The position numbers and the translations under genes are program-made. The notes beneath the pieces are model-generated. The model was not told where the DNA came from. It worked only from the letters and a program-made list of their open reading frames with translations, and searched no databases. Below are positions 37,101 through 45,648 of a stretch of 64,000 nucleotides of DNA, in pieces. Within the stretch, counting starts at the first letter, position 1; every line of letters starts with the position of its first letter. The stretch comes from Pirellulaceae bacterium (GTDB taxonomy: Bacteria > Planctomycetota > Planctomycetia > Pirellulales > Pirellulaceae): positions 248,001 to 312,000 of the forward strand of contig JAGYIQ010000006.1 of the NCBI GenBank assembly GCA_018402565.1. The letters run 5' to 3'.

Positions 37101-40100
37101 CACGCAACTATCGCTGGTTGGCCCAACAGTCGCGGAGCATTCAAGACCAGACGCGCGGATGGTTGGCGGTGTTGCCGAAATCTTCTTTCCGTGAGTCGGC
37201 AGCCATCGCTCCCTCCAGTCGCCCTTGGTCGGACCTGGACCGCGAAATGGCCATCCAGGAAATGCTGCCGCGAATGGCGGAACCAGCGTCAGCGGTGGCC
37301 AGAGACTTTGGAGGGACTCGAGAGAGCGCTGGGGGCGGCCGATTCGGTCGTCGATCACAACCTCCAGCCCCTGGCAGCGCCATGGCCGGTATGGGGGGTG
37401 GCATGAATGGCAGAGGCGGCATGGGCATGGGAGGCGGTCTTGGCGAAAATGCCGAAAAGAGTGACAGCGATCCTTTCTCTGGTGAGGCAGATTCGTTATT
37501 TGACGGAGTTGATAGGTTCGGCAGGCCGGGTGCACCGGGTCAGGATGACGGACGATCACAAGTAGTGGACGCCGAGAAACTGGGTGACCAAGCGATCGTC
37601 GCGGCAGAGGGACAATTGGCCGCTCCAAGCGGCGGATTCTTCCAGAAACCTACGCTAAATCTCCGCGGTTACCGCAGTCTGCTGATCCCTGCCGATTCGG
37701 CCGCCGAGGCGATCGTCTTGACGGGGTTGGGCAACAAGTCGAATGTCCAATTGGCGTTGATGCAGGGGGAGCGAGTCGATCGATGGAGCTGGGCCATTGG
37801 GCTGTTTGGCCTAGCCGTTGGGTTGGTTTTAGCTCGTTGGTCTTGGCGCGTGTGGTTGTTATGGCTGGCGTTTCTCCTGGCATTGGTGGCGGTGGCCCAG
37901 TGGCTTCACGAAACGCAGCCGATCGTTGCTTTGAGCCTCGAGCGTCTCTTGTGGTTTGTCGTGGCGGTCGTCATTTGGCGTTTGCTGGGAGCGTTCTGGA
38001 GTTGGGGCGTGGTACGGCTGGGTTTTAATCGCGATCATGGCCCAGGCCGTGTCGGAACTCCACCAGTGTCAACGCGTGGCATCACCGCGACCACCTCGGC
38101 GTTTCTCCTCTTACTTGGTTGTTTGGGCGGAGCTGGATCGGTTCATGCGCAATCGCCCGAGCGACCGGACGTTACACCGCTGGATTTGCCGGAGCAGGCG
38201 ATCCTGGTCTTCTACGACCCCGCGCAGCCTGCTGGACGCTTGAATGGCCAGTGGCTGGTGCCGCGGGACTGGTGGACACGTGTCAGGCAAAATGCCGTCG
38301 AGTCGCCCGTTGTGACTCCCTTACTGCGACGGCAATTAACCGCGCGCGGTCAGTTTGTGCTCAGTTTGGTTGGCAAACAGGCACTCGAGCTTCGCGGCAC
38401 GCTGCAAATCGTCGTCCCGGAGGCCGGGCCGATCTATGTTCCATTAGATCTGGGCGCCGGTCGCCTCTTGGCCGCTCGTATTGGCCAACAGGACGTGACG
38501 ATCATCCAGCAGACGGACGCGACCTTGTCGGCGGCAATGATTTCTAACGCAGCCCCCGCCAGTAACTCGCTGCAAGTCGATCAACAGGTCCCGCCGGAAT
38601 TGACAGCGGGCACGTGGATCAAGTTGTCCGAACCCGGTTTGCAGACGATCGAGTTGCACGTGCACTATCCACTGGAGACTCGCCCTGGCGGTTGGCAGGC
38701 CTCGGGTCGCTTGCCCGCGTCCCTGGCCAGGAGCCTAACGCTGCGGCAGTTGCCACCGTCGTCTCGCGTTGAGTGGTCGACCGCAGTGGCCACGCGCGGC
38801 TACACCGTGCCGGCCAGCGGTGACCTGACGGAACTGGGCGTCGGCTCGGACGGCGAATTCTCGGTCCGCTGGCGTGCGGCGGCGGATCAAGCTCGAATGG
38901 GCTCCTCCTCCATCGTCCACGAGGCGGTGGTCGCGTTGCGCGAGGCCGGCGTGGACGTGCGATCGGACTTCCGTGTCACTGTCGCTGAACCGACGGATGA
39001 ACTCGTGCTTGAGCTGCCACCATCCGCGCGACTGGAAGCCATCCAGAGCCCGCAACTGCGTGGCTGGAGCTTCACTTCTGCGGACCAGAATCGCGTTTTG
39101 TTGCAATTCCTCCAACCTGCCAACGAGCTGCAGTTTCAGACTCGCTTGGTCGGCGATCAAGCCTTTTGGTCAGCGACGGCTGTTGAGCTGGACGTGCCGT
39201 GGCCGCGTTTGCCGGACGCCGGGCCGATGACCGGGCACGTTCACGTGCTTCGCAGCTCCACACTGAGGGTGAATGTCGTGTCGACCGAGGGCTTGCGGCG
39301 TGCCGATGCCGCCACGAACAATCGCGACAGCGGCCCATGGCTGACTTGGAATCGGGAAGTCTTTGGTTTGCAGCCCTACCAGACCTACCAGTGGCAAACG
39401 TCCGCGGCCAAGCTGCAATTGCAAGTCGAACGCCCTGAAAGTCAAACGGAAGTCACCCACCGCAGCATCTTTCAGTTCGACGCGAAACAAGTCGCCTTCG
39501 AGTCACAATTGACCGTTACACCCAACGCCACCGATTTAAGACACGTGTCGGTTCGTGTGCCCGCTCGCCTATCGGTCACCTCGCTGGTGTGCTTGGTCCG
39601 TCAAAACGGTCGAGACGTGTCACTTCCGTTTCAGGTAATAAAACGGAACATCGAGTCGGAGCAAGAAGTCGAGTGGGAGCTGCGATTGGACCAACCGCAA
39701 TCCGCGCCCGTTCGAGTGGTGTGGCTGGGGACCCTCCCCAGCGAGATTGGTCAGCCGCTTGTATGGCAGCCGTTGCATGTGGCGAGTGCGACGCGGGAGA
39801 CTTACGAGTACGCATTGACCAAAGCCGATAACTTGGAATTGACAGCGGTTACCTGGGAGGCTGCCGACGCGGTGCTGCCCAGCGAGTTCCAAGCATGGCT
39901 GGATGCCCCACGGTTGGCTCAGTTGCCACTGACCCTGCGAGCTGCGAATCGTGAACATCGTTGGACGGTGGTGCCTCAACGGTTGGCCGCAGTGGTTTCA
40001 TTTGAGTCGGTGACAGATTTGACGATCGCCGATCGCGTCGTCGAGGAGTCGCTGCTGTTGGAATGGAAGATCGAACGTTCGGGCATCAATGAGGTGCAGT

Positions 40101-41821
40101 TCGTATTACCGGCCCTGTGGCGTGACTGTCGTATCGAAGGGCCCTGGATCGGCCGAGTGGCTCGGAGGCCACTACCTGGCGACTTGACAGAATTCACCGT
40201 TTTTTTGCAAGATCGAATTTTAGGCGATTATCGCTTGGTTGCGACCTTGGACGTTCCGCGATCGGATCGCCCCGAGGCAACTGCCACGATTCCGCAGTCT
40301 TTGACGGGACAAACCCGCCAACAATGGATCACCGCTCAAAACACGAGTCAAACGGAGGTGGAATTTTTCGCCGAGCGAGAAGTCACGCCGCTGCAGCGAC
40401 AACAACGCGTGTTTGGCGAGTTGCAAAGTAAGATCGGCGCAGCGTACCTGGCCAACGCCTTTGTCGTCGATACCAATGCGACCCAGCCGCGGTTGGGTTG
40501 GAGGAGCGTTACTCGCTCGACTTTAGAGACTCGATCTGCTCAGATTCGCTTGAGTGAGACCGATCTGATGTTGGACCGACAGGGTTCCTACTTAGCTCGG
40601 CAACGGTTGCAGATCAAGAACCGTAACCAGCCGACCTTGCAGATCCAATTGCCGGCCGACAGTCAATTGGTCGGGGTGCTGGTGGATGGGCAAAGCGTGC
40701 AGCCGTTAGCGATGGCTGGACAAGCAGCCGGCCAAGTTACCTTGCCACTGCTCAACTCCAGCGTTTTGAATCTGGATTATCCCGTCGAGTTTTTGTATCG
40801 GGGTCAGTTGCCGACCGTAGAAACATGGCAGACGCTCGATGTACCCCTGGCGTTTCCCATCAACATCGAAGCGGAGGTCAGCCATTTGCGGCTGCACTTG
40901 CCGCGGGAGCTGCGTCCGCTGCTGTTCGATGGCACGATGAGTCGTGTGAATTCCTCAGGCGAGTTATTGGCCGAGGTGGAAGACTATCAGAGCAAAGTGT
41001 TGGCGGAGTTCAAACAGGGGGTGGTGAGTGGCTTCCTGTCCAAAGCGCAACGCAGTCGTCGAATCAGTGAATTGGAAACCTACCTCGACTACAACAGCCT
41101 GCGATTTGATCCGGGTTCGAACAGTCGCTTGGGTCAAGAGATTCAGGAACTGGATCGGGCCCTGCAGCAGGAGGGACAAGCAGAAGAATCCGTATTCAGC
41201 AATCGCGCGAATCTGCGGGGTTTGGTCGTCGAACAACGAAATAAGAATGAACAAGATGCCAAACTGGGATACTTGAACAACTTTATCAGCCCGGAAATGA
41301 ACATGCCTCAGCTGGGACGTGGCGTGGACCAGAGCGAATTTCAACAACGGCAAGGTCAAGCAGACACTAGCCAACAAGCCGCCGTCAAACGTGGTAACGC
41401 CAATCAACTCCTGGCCGAAACCTTGCAAACGGACAAATCGATTCAACGCCAATTGGAATCGAAAGGTGGAGGAGAGCGCGAAGAATGGGCAGCGAGACAA
41501 GAAGCAGCGGCACTGCCGGCGGCGCCACGACCGGATGGTAACACCGTCATGGGATTGATCCCCAGCCTTCCGCCCGCCACCAACGCGGCCGGTCAAGCCG
41601 CTTTGGCTGCCGCTCCGGAGGCTCAACGGGTCGCGGGCCCGCGACTGGACTTCGAGCCAACGGGCGAGGTCTACTACTTCCGCGTGCCCCGCGGACGCCC
41701 CGAACTGACGGCGACCTTGACGACCCAGGGCAATTGGCTCAAGTCCGTCTCGTCGCTCCAATTACTAGGTGCTCTGGTCCTGGTCCTCGTCTTGGCCGCT
41801 TGCCTCCGCCGCCGCGGCTAA
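34187..41821 (+). CDS. Giant two-module secreted/membrane beta-rich protein
   Basis: A 2544-residue protein of unknown function. Residues 1-30 are a signal peptide (WCVWLALLLAWLAGPQWLSA). Module 2 (to ~1290) starts LRILFVPQAELPSVV...VLLTREEAVELL, is beta-rich, contains a Met/Gly insert near 1065 (AMAGMGGGMNGRGGMGMGGG) and ends in helices at ~1200-1280. Immediately after, at ~1296-1322, comes a second signal-like segment, GITATTSAFLLLLGCLGGAG then SVHAQS, starting module 3, whose first residues (ILVFYDPAQPAGRLNGQWLV) match the start of the others. A Gln/Glu-rich helical region (~2270-2440) and one C-terminal helix (LLGALVLVLVLAACLRRRG) close it. It looks like an in-frame fusion of two paralogues; GTG 38066 could be an internal start. 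Confidence 0.7.
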   Translation: MVNNHRSERWCVWLALLLAWLAGPQWLSAQTVETSQGTDDWERLRILFVPQAELPSVVAKGNPRVLLTREEAVELLTQWRAQEELGRQAKIDDFRVIGPLGFGWERAEYELTLTGESGRLRGAASGQVRGQQPVSLTLPWKSGWLEQLTVNEQLPTWHLDDQGQESLLLPPQAKADFSIDMQLPVTTDSVRQSVILTLPTVAIGRLTARVKGNVELIAGAAVLSRTYSEPEDTTVFELAAGHQSTELVFSLNNRQKQQTLMWDSRAMIRADLTRVLDYFEILLENRVIQGELSQAAWDIPADLEVSQVTGLGVRQWQVVARDGGQRLQVWLHPEQAQQVIRVVAFRARPTTAEFVWEPPTIAAVGATRQPRLVDLSSTNEWVMTQVITAEMDEVPVGVAAEMLQETPVTPDNTYRRLGTWYGTDSSSRLQVSLRAAADRYAVTASHYLMVGQTGLDARSVFVLENEGDLRFQVRLQMPTGFQVNAIVDDQGPLPFRKLPTAKEGDATTADIEVTLRQGIGGSEKRLGADLNDQGLGETTKAAPTVVELVISSRSVPEDWYANRATRSLELTPIQVRDALTESGILAVGVAPEFTIQSVDSGQMVALGRQELLAANLASLEPNLAFDFNGTTGAFSLELGPKTPDLLVNAVTFYQVESTRQRVHGELLIDVRDGTQEIFLIQLPATAPAAVSFECLQPHAIRQQRRVAEVPGRWEVQLTSPAAGRVHFTVTYDVPLAVDNQQAYELDGLAIVSAPLQTRLISIEGAEGLATQVEGVADKWSLDRLPETQYQPGRRLLGLWELAAAQPPLTLTVREQTLANTPLAVVQSRSLESRLATDGTVLTFATYEIKSNVGALWLKLPPTAELWSLTHQGVPQTVPTAVDRLRIALPQLKEQPVHRVEFWYADVEGFDPEAESLALSAPAWFMGADAADQAEVPVLQTQWRVTPPPGWVLRQPSSDWSIDNDSRSESWLPRNYRWLAQQSRSIQDQTRGWLAVLPKSSFRESAAIAPSSRPWSDLDREMAIQEMLPRMAEPASAVARDFGGTRESAGGGRFGRRSQPPAPGSAMAGMGGGMNGRGGMGMGGGLGENAEKSDSDPFSGEADSLFDGVDRFGRPGAPGQDDGRSQVVDAEKLGDQAIVAAEGQLAAPSGGFFQKPTLNLRGYRSLLIPADSAAEAIVLTGLGNKSNVQLALMQGERVDRWSWAIGLFGLAVGLVLARWSWRVWLLWLAFLLALVAVAQWLHETQPIVALSLERLLWFVVAVVIWRLLGAFWSWGVVRLGFNRDHGPGRVGTPPVSTRGITATTSAFLLLLGCLGGAGSVHAQSPERPDVTPLDLPEQAILVFYDPAQPAGRLNGQWLVPRDWWTRVRQNAVESPVVTPLLRRQLTARGQFVLSLVGKQALELRGTLQIVVPEAGPIYVPLDLGAGRLLAARIGQQDVTIIQQTDATLSAAMISNAAPASNSLQVDQQVPPELTAGTWIKLSEPGLQTIELHVHYPLETRPGGWQASGRLPASLARSLTLRQLPPSSRVEWSTAVATRGYTVPASGDLTELGVGSDGEFSVRWRAAADQARMGSSSIVHEAVVALREAGVDVRSDFRVTVAEPTDELVLELPPSARLEAIQSPQLRGWSFTSADQNRVLLQFLQPANELQFQTRLVGDQAFWSATAVELDVPWPRLPDAGPMTGHVHVLRSSTLRVNVVSTEGLRRADAATNNRDSGPWLTWNREVFGLQPYQTYQWQTSAAKLQLQVERPESQTEVTHRSIFQFDAKQVAFESQLTVTPNATDLRHVSVRVPARLSVTSLVCLVRQNGRDVSLPFQVIKRNIESEQEVEWELRLDQPQSAPVRVVWLGTLPSEIGQPLVWQPLHVASATRETYEYALTKADNLELTAVTWEAADAVLPSEFQAWLDAPRLAQLPLTLRAANREHRWTVVPQRLAAVVSFESVTDLTIADRVVEESLLLEWKIERSGINEVQFVLPALWRDCRIEGPWIGRVARRPLPGDLTEFTVFLQDRILGDYRLVATLDVPRSDRPEATATIPQSLTGQTRQQWITAQNTSQTEVEFFAEREVTPLQRQQRVFGELQSKIGAAYLANAFVVDTNATQPRLGWRSVTRSTLETRSAQIRLSETDLMLDRQGSYLARQRLQIKNRNQPTLQIQLPADSQLVGVLVDGQSVQPLAMAGQAAGQVTLPLLNSSVLNLDYPVEFLYRGQLPTVETWQTLDVPLAFPINIEAEVSHLRLHLPRELRPLLFDGTMSRVNSSGELLAEVEDYQSKVLAEFKQGVVSGFLSKAQRSRRISELETYLDYNSLRFDPGSNSRLGQEIQELDRALQQEGQAEESVFSNRANLRGLVVEQRNKNEQDAKLGYLNNFISPEMNMPQLGRGVDQSEFQQRQGQADTSQQAAVKRGNANQLLAETLQTDKSIQRQLESKGGGEREEWAARQEAAALPAAPRPDGNTVMGLIPSLPPATNAAGQAALAAAPEAQRVAGPRLDFEPTGEVYYFRVPRGRPELTATLTTQGNWLKSVSSLQLLGALVLVLVLAACLRRRG

Positions 41822-42070
41822 CGCTTTGCCAGACGATCGATTGTCATATTTTGATGCGTCATGCACAAACGGGCAATGCGAGGTAGCGGTCCAACCGCCC
41901 AAACAGGGGCGACGGGGTATTTTGGAAATGTGCGAACCGATGCACCGCGCGAGGGGAGAAAGGCTGCAGAGGACGACGATCGCCGCGATCGCTCTGCGAA
42001 AAGCTCAGTAACCGTTCATGCCCCGGAGGGTGTCGTGGAGCAAGTCGCCACAAGAACACGCACGGTCGAT
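41822..42070. other. Intergenic region between convergent genes, 249 bp
   Basis: No gene, clear terminator or repeat is seen. The short open frames here have no protein-like composition. Confidence 0.5.
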
Positions 42071-43150
42071 TCATTCAGCCAATTGCAGGATCAAACGCTC
42101 GATCAAGACTCGACCGTTGGTCTCGTCCGAGTGCGTGTTCTTGAGCGCCAGATCGATGTCCAACAGCCAACGGTGCAAGGCGTCGAGTCGCCGACGACCC
42201 AGACGCTTCAAACGCGCGCCGGCTCGATCCACCTCCGAACCCCATTCGCGGAAGCCCGCCGCCAGTAACGATTGTTTGATCTCCGGTTTGCCGCCCGCCA
42301 AGCGCGCTTGGTTGTAATGATCGTAGGCCACGGCGTAGCGTCGCAACGCCCAGGACATCTGGCCCATCACGCTGAGGGGATGTTCACCGGCGTGAAAGAT
42401 GGGGTACAGGGTCTGCAACGCTTGTTGGCCGTGCCCATCCAGTGCCATGTCGATGGCTTGCCACGTCGACTCGGCCTTCCAACCGCCGACGTGCGTGCGA
42501 ATGTCTTGGGCGGTGATGCTGCTGCCGGCCGGGAACAGCAAACTCAGCTTCGCGAGACTGGTGTCGACCATGCCAAACGAGTCGTGGGAGAAGTCCCATA
42601 ACAAGGACGCAGCGTCCGAGCCAAGCTTTAATTGATACCCGTCTTTGGCGGTGTCGACGATCCATTTGTTGATCCGCTTCGAATCCGTGGCTTTACTTTT
42701 GGCGCTGGTCGTCGGCAGATCACATTGGACTTGTGCCCCGTGTTGTTGGACCAACTTGTAGAGCTTGGTGTTGGCCTGCCACGTGTCCGTTAACAGGATC
42801 AGCGTATTGTCCGAAGTCGGATTGGCCACCCAGGACTCCAGTTCCGCGCGGTACTTGGAGATGAACGGAGCCGCCTCGGTCAAGAGAACCGGTTGCGAAG
42901 TCCCCTGGGAGAACAAGGAGCCCGCGGCCAATTCGGCACTCAAGTCCGACCAAGCAATCTCTTTTCCATACAGACGTTCCGGTGGAATGAGATCCGCGGC
43001 ATCACCAGTCAAACAGCGGAGGACCCCCTTCACGGCCATGTCAAACAGGTAGGGATCGTGTCCCGTTAAGACCACGGTTTGCGGCAGGCTATCCAGTTTG
43101 GCAGCCGAAAAGTCCAAAGCGTGCCAGACCAATGCTTCTGTTTTTGCCAT
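42071..43150 (-). CDS. holA: DNA polymerase III subunit delta
   Basis: Clamp-loader delta subunit that opens the sliding clamp, 359 residues. Typical features are the early VVLTGHDPYLFDMAVKGVLR (the LxGxExxL-type start of the delta family), LLTEAAPFISKYRAELESW, LILLTDTWQANTKLYKLVQQ, the DSFGMVDTSLAKLSLLF segment (equivalent of the NDLxxLxNELEKL helix), and the all-alpha collar containing ALQTLYPIFHAGEHPLSVMG. The ATG at 43150 has AGGAA about ten bases upstream. Its upstream region, where promoter or 5' leader should lie, is the 1.5-kb minisatellite; nagA upstream is on the same strand. Confidence 0.88.
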   Translation of the reverse strand: MAKTEALVWHALDFSAAKLDSLPQTVVLTGHDPYLFDMAVKGVLRCLTGDAADLIPPERLYGKEIAWSDLSAELAAGSLFSQGTSQPVLLTEAAPFISKYRAELESWVANPTSDNTLILLTDTWQANTKLYKLVQQHGAQVQCDLPTTSAKSKATDSKRINKWIVDTAKDGYQLKLGSDAASLLWDFSHDSFGMVDTSLAKLSLLFPAGSSITAQDIRTHVGGWKAESTWQAIDMALDGHGQQALQTLYPIFHAGEHPLSVMGQMSWALRRYAVAYDHYNQARLAGGKPEIKQSLLAAGFREWGSEVDRAGARLKRLGRRRLDALHRWLLDIDLALKNTHSDETNGRVLIERLILQLAE

Positions 43151-43218
43151 CGTTTTTCGTTCCTTGTTCTCACTCTGATCGGTCAGCCACCCACGAGTTA
43201 CGATCTGTCGACACACGT

Positions 43219-44736
43219 TATTCTAGGGGAAACCGGCGGCTAGCGGGTGGTCGCCGATTGAACGGGAGAGACTGTTCTAGGGGAAACCGGCGGTTGGCGC
43301 CTTGCCGCTCACTCAGCGGGAGAGACTGTTCTAGGGGAAACCGGCGGCTAGCGCCTTGCCGCTCACTCAGGGGTAGAGACTGTTCTAGGGAAACCGGCGC
43401 TGACGGTTGGTCGCCGATTGAACGGTAGAGACTGTTCTAGGGAAACCGGCGGTTGGGCGCGCCTTGCCGCTCACTCAGCGGGAGAGTCTGTTCTAGGGGA
43501 GACCGGCGGTCGGGCGCCTTGCCGCTCACTCAGCCGTAGAGACTGTTCTAGGGGAAACCGGCGGTTGGCGCCTTGCCGCTCACTCAGCGGGACGAGACTG
43601 TTCTAGGGAGACCGGCGGTTGGCGCGCTTGCCGCTCACTGAACGGTAGAGACTGTTCTAGGGGAAACCGGCGGCTAGCGGTTGGTCGCCGATTGAACGGG
43701 AGAGACTGTTCTAGGGGAGACCGGCGGCTAGCGCCTCTGCCGCTCACTCAGGGGTAGAGACTGTTCTAGGGGAGACCGGCGGCTAGCACCTTGCCGCTCA
43801 CTCAGCGGGAGAGACTGTTCTAGGGGAGACCGGCGGCTAGCGCCTTGCCGCTCACTCAGGGGTAGAGACTGTTCTAGGGGAAACCGGCGGCTAGCGCCTT
43901 GCCGCTCACTCAGCGGGAGAGACTGTTCTAGGGGAGACCGGCGGCTGGCGGCTTGGTCGCTCGACTCAGCGGGTAGAGACTGTTCTAGGGGAGACCGGCG
44001 GTTGGCGGTTGGTCGCCGATTGAACGGTAGAGACTGTTCTAGGGGAAACCGGCGGCTAGCGGTTGGTCGCTGTCAGCGAGACTGTTCTAGGGAGACCGGC
44101 GGCTGCCGACTGGTGCCGCTCACCGGGAGACTGTTCTAGGGGAAACCGGCGGCTAGCGGTTGGTCGCCGATTGAACGGGAGAGACTGTTCTAGGGGAAAC
44201 CGGCGGCTAGCGCCTTGCCGCTCACTCAGCGGGACAGACTGTTCTAGGGGAGACCGGCGGCTAGCGGTTGGTCGCCGATTGAACGGTAGAGACTGTTCTA
44301 GGGGAAACCGGCGGCTGGCAGCCTGGCCGCTCGCACAAGGTCTGGCCGCCGCTCACTCAGCGGTAGAGACTGTTCTAGGGGAAACCGGCGGCTAGCGCGC
44401 TTGCCGCTCACTCCAGCGGGAGACTGTTCTAGGGAGACCGGCGGCTAGCGCCTTGCCGCTCACTCAGGGGTAGAGACTGTTCTAGGGGAGACCGGCGGCT
44501 AGCGCCTTGCCGCTCACTCAGCGGGTAGAGACTGTTCTAGGGAGACCGGCGGCTGGCCGGTTGGTCGCCGATTGAACGGTGAGAGACTGTTCTAGGGAGA
44601 CCGGCGGCTGCGCGCTTGCCGCTCACTCAGGGGTGAGAGACTGTTCTAGGGGAAACCGGCGGCTGCGCGCTCTACCGCTCCACTCAGGGGTAGAGACTGT
44701 TCTAGGGGAGACCGGCGGCTAGCGCCTTGCCGCTCA
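43219..44736. repeat. 54-bp minisatellite, 28 copies
   Basis: I count 28 occurrences of the core TGTTCTAGGG[GA]. The commonest unit is about 54 bp: GAGACTGTTCTAGGGGAAAC, then CGGCGGCTAGCGCCTTGCCG, then CTCACTCAGGGGTA. A second type replaces the last part with GGTTGGTCGCCGATTGAACG. The two types alternate irregularly, indicating shuffling by recombination. GCGGC and GCCGC flank a short loop in each type A unit, giving a hairpin per copy. The array lies between nagA and holA, both transcribed leftward, and its right end overlaps the nagA stop codon. It is not a CRISPR: there are no unique spacers. Confidence 0.95.
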
Positions 44737-45648
44737 CTCATGGGTCAACAGTTTGAGTGGATTCAACCAGGTCCACTGTTCCACCTGGGCTGGGGAGTAG
44801 CCGCCCTCGGCTCGCAACCAAGCCACCATGTGGGACAAGACAGCAGTGGAGCCCGCTTGATACTGCCCATCGCTCGTCCAAGCGATCCCCTGGTCGTCCA
44901 CGCGTATGGTCTGCTCGCCCAGGTGATAACTGCCGGCCCCCAGTCCAGCGGCGGCGATCGAGTCCGAGACGATTACGATGTTCTGTTCGGGCAATTGTTC
45001 CAGGAATAAGCGGAGCACGTACTCGGGTAAGTGACGACGATCGGCGATCAGGGACACGTGCAGCTGGTCGGCCAACGACAGGACGCGATGGATGATGTTG
45101 TCGTGCCGCGGCAGCAGCAGCGGGCAGCCATTTCCCAGGTGAGTGAACATGCGGAGCCCCTGATCGATCGCCCGCTGCAACTCATCACGGCTGGCGTTGG
45201 TATGCCCGGCAGCCACCACGATTTGCTGAGCGGTTAAAAAACGCACGACCTGTCCCGTCGGATCGCTCTCGGGCGCCAACGTTACCAACCGAACATGGCC
45301 CTGCCCTGCCGCACACAATTGTTGACAAACCCGCAGATCGGCGGGCAGAACATGCTGCCGCGGATGAGCACCGACGTAACCGGGTTCCGGGCTGATGAAC
45401 GGGCCTTCCACGTGGATCCCGGCTACCACTTGTTGAACCAGCGTGGAGGTGGCCAAGGCGTCTGCGATGGCTTGAATGCGTTGTCGCATCGCCTCTACGG
45501 GCGCCGTGATGACGGTCGCCAGGATTCGCGTGACACCCGCATCCAACAACTTTTGGCAACCGTGCTCCATGGCCGCGAGCGTGGGTGGCTGCGAGTTGAA
45601 GTCCAGGCCCGCGTAGCCGTTGACCTGCAGGTCAAAGCAAGGAAACAT
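44734..45648 (-). CDS. nagA: N-acetylglucosamine-6-phosphate deacetylase, TIM-barrel core only
   Basis: Removes acetate from GlcNAc-6-phosphate, giving the substrate of the adjacent NagB. Metal-site and catalytic segments are present: GIHVEGPFISP (Glu), VVAAGHTNAS (His), MFTHLGNGCP (His) and IVSDSIAAAG (catalytic Asp). The protein starts directly at DLQVNGYAGLDFN and ends at LNPLKLLTHE, so at 304 residues it lacks both the N-terminal ~50 and C-terminal ~40 residues that together form the small beta-sandwich in typical ~380-residue NagA. Its stop TGA (44734-44736) falls in the last unit of the minisatellite. The start overlaps nagB by 17 bp. Confidence 0.83.
   Translation of the reverse strand: MFPCFDLQVNGYAGLDFNSQPPTLAAMEHGCQKLLDAGVTRILATVITAPVEAMRQRIQAIADALATSTLVQQVVAGIHVEGPFISPEPGYVGAHPRQHVLPADLRVCQQLCAAGQGHVRLVTLAPESDPTGQVVRFLTAQQIVVAAGHTNASRDELQRAIDQGLRMFTHLGNGCPLLLPRHDNIIHRVLSLADQLHVSLIADRRHLPEYVLRLFLEQLPEQNIVIVSDSIAAAGLGAGSYHLGEQTIRVDDQGIAWTSDGQYQAGSTAVLSHMVAWLRAEGGYSPAQVEQWTWLNPLKLLTHE

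Noticed and set aside
43132..44395. Open frames of 62-110 residues across the minisatellite (repeats of RGNRRLAPCRSL)
   Set aside because: They are translations of the 54-bp repeat, broken by unit-length variation, with no start context.
43219..44736. CRISPR-like array
   Set aside because: Units are ~54 bp and repeat along their whole length in two recurring types; there are no unique spacers, and no cas genes are nearby.
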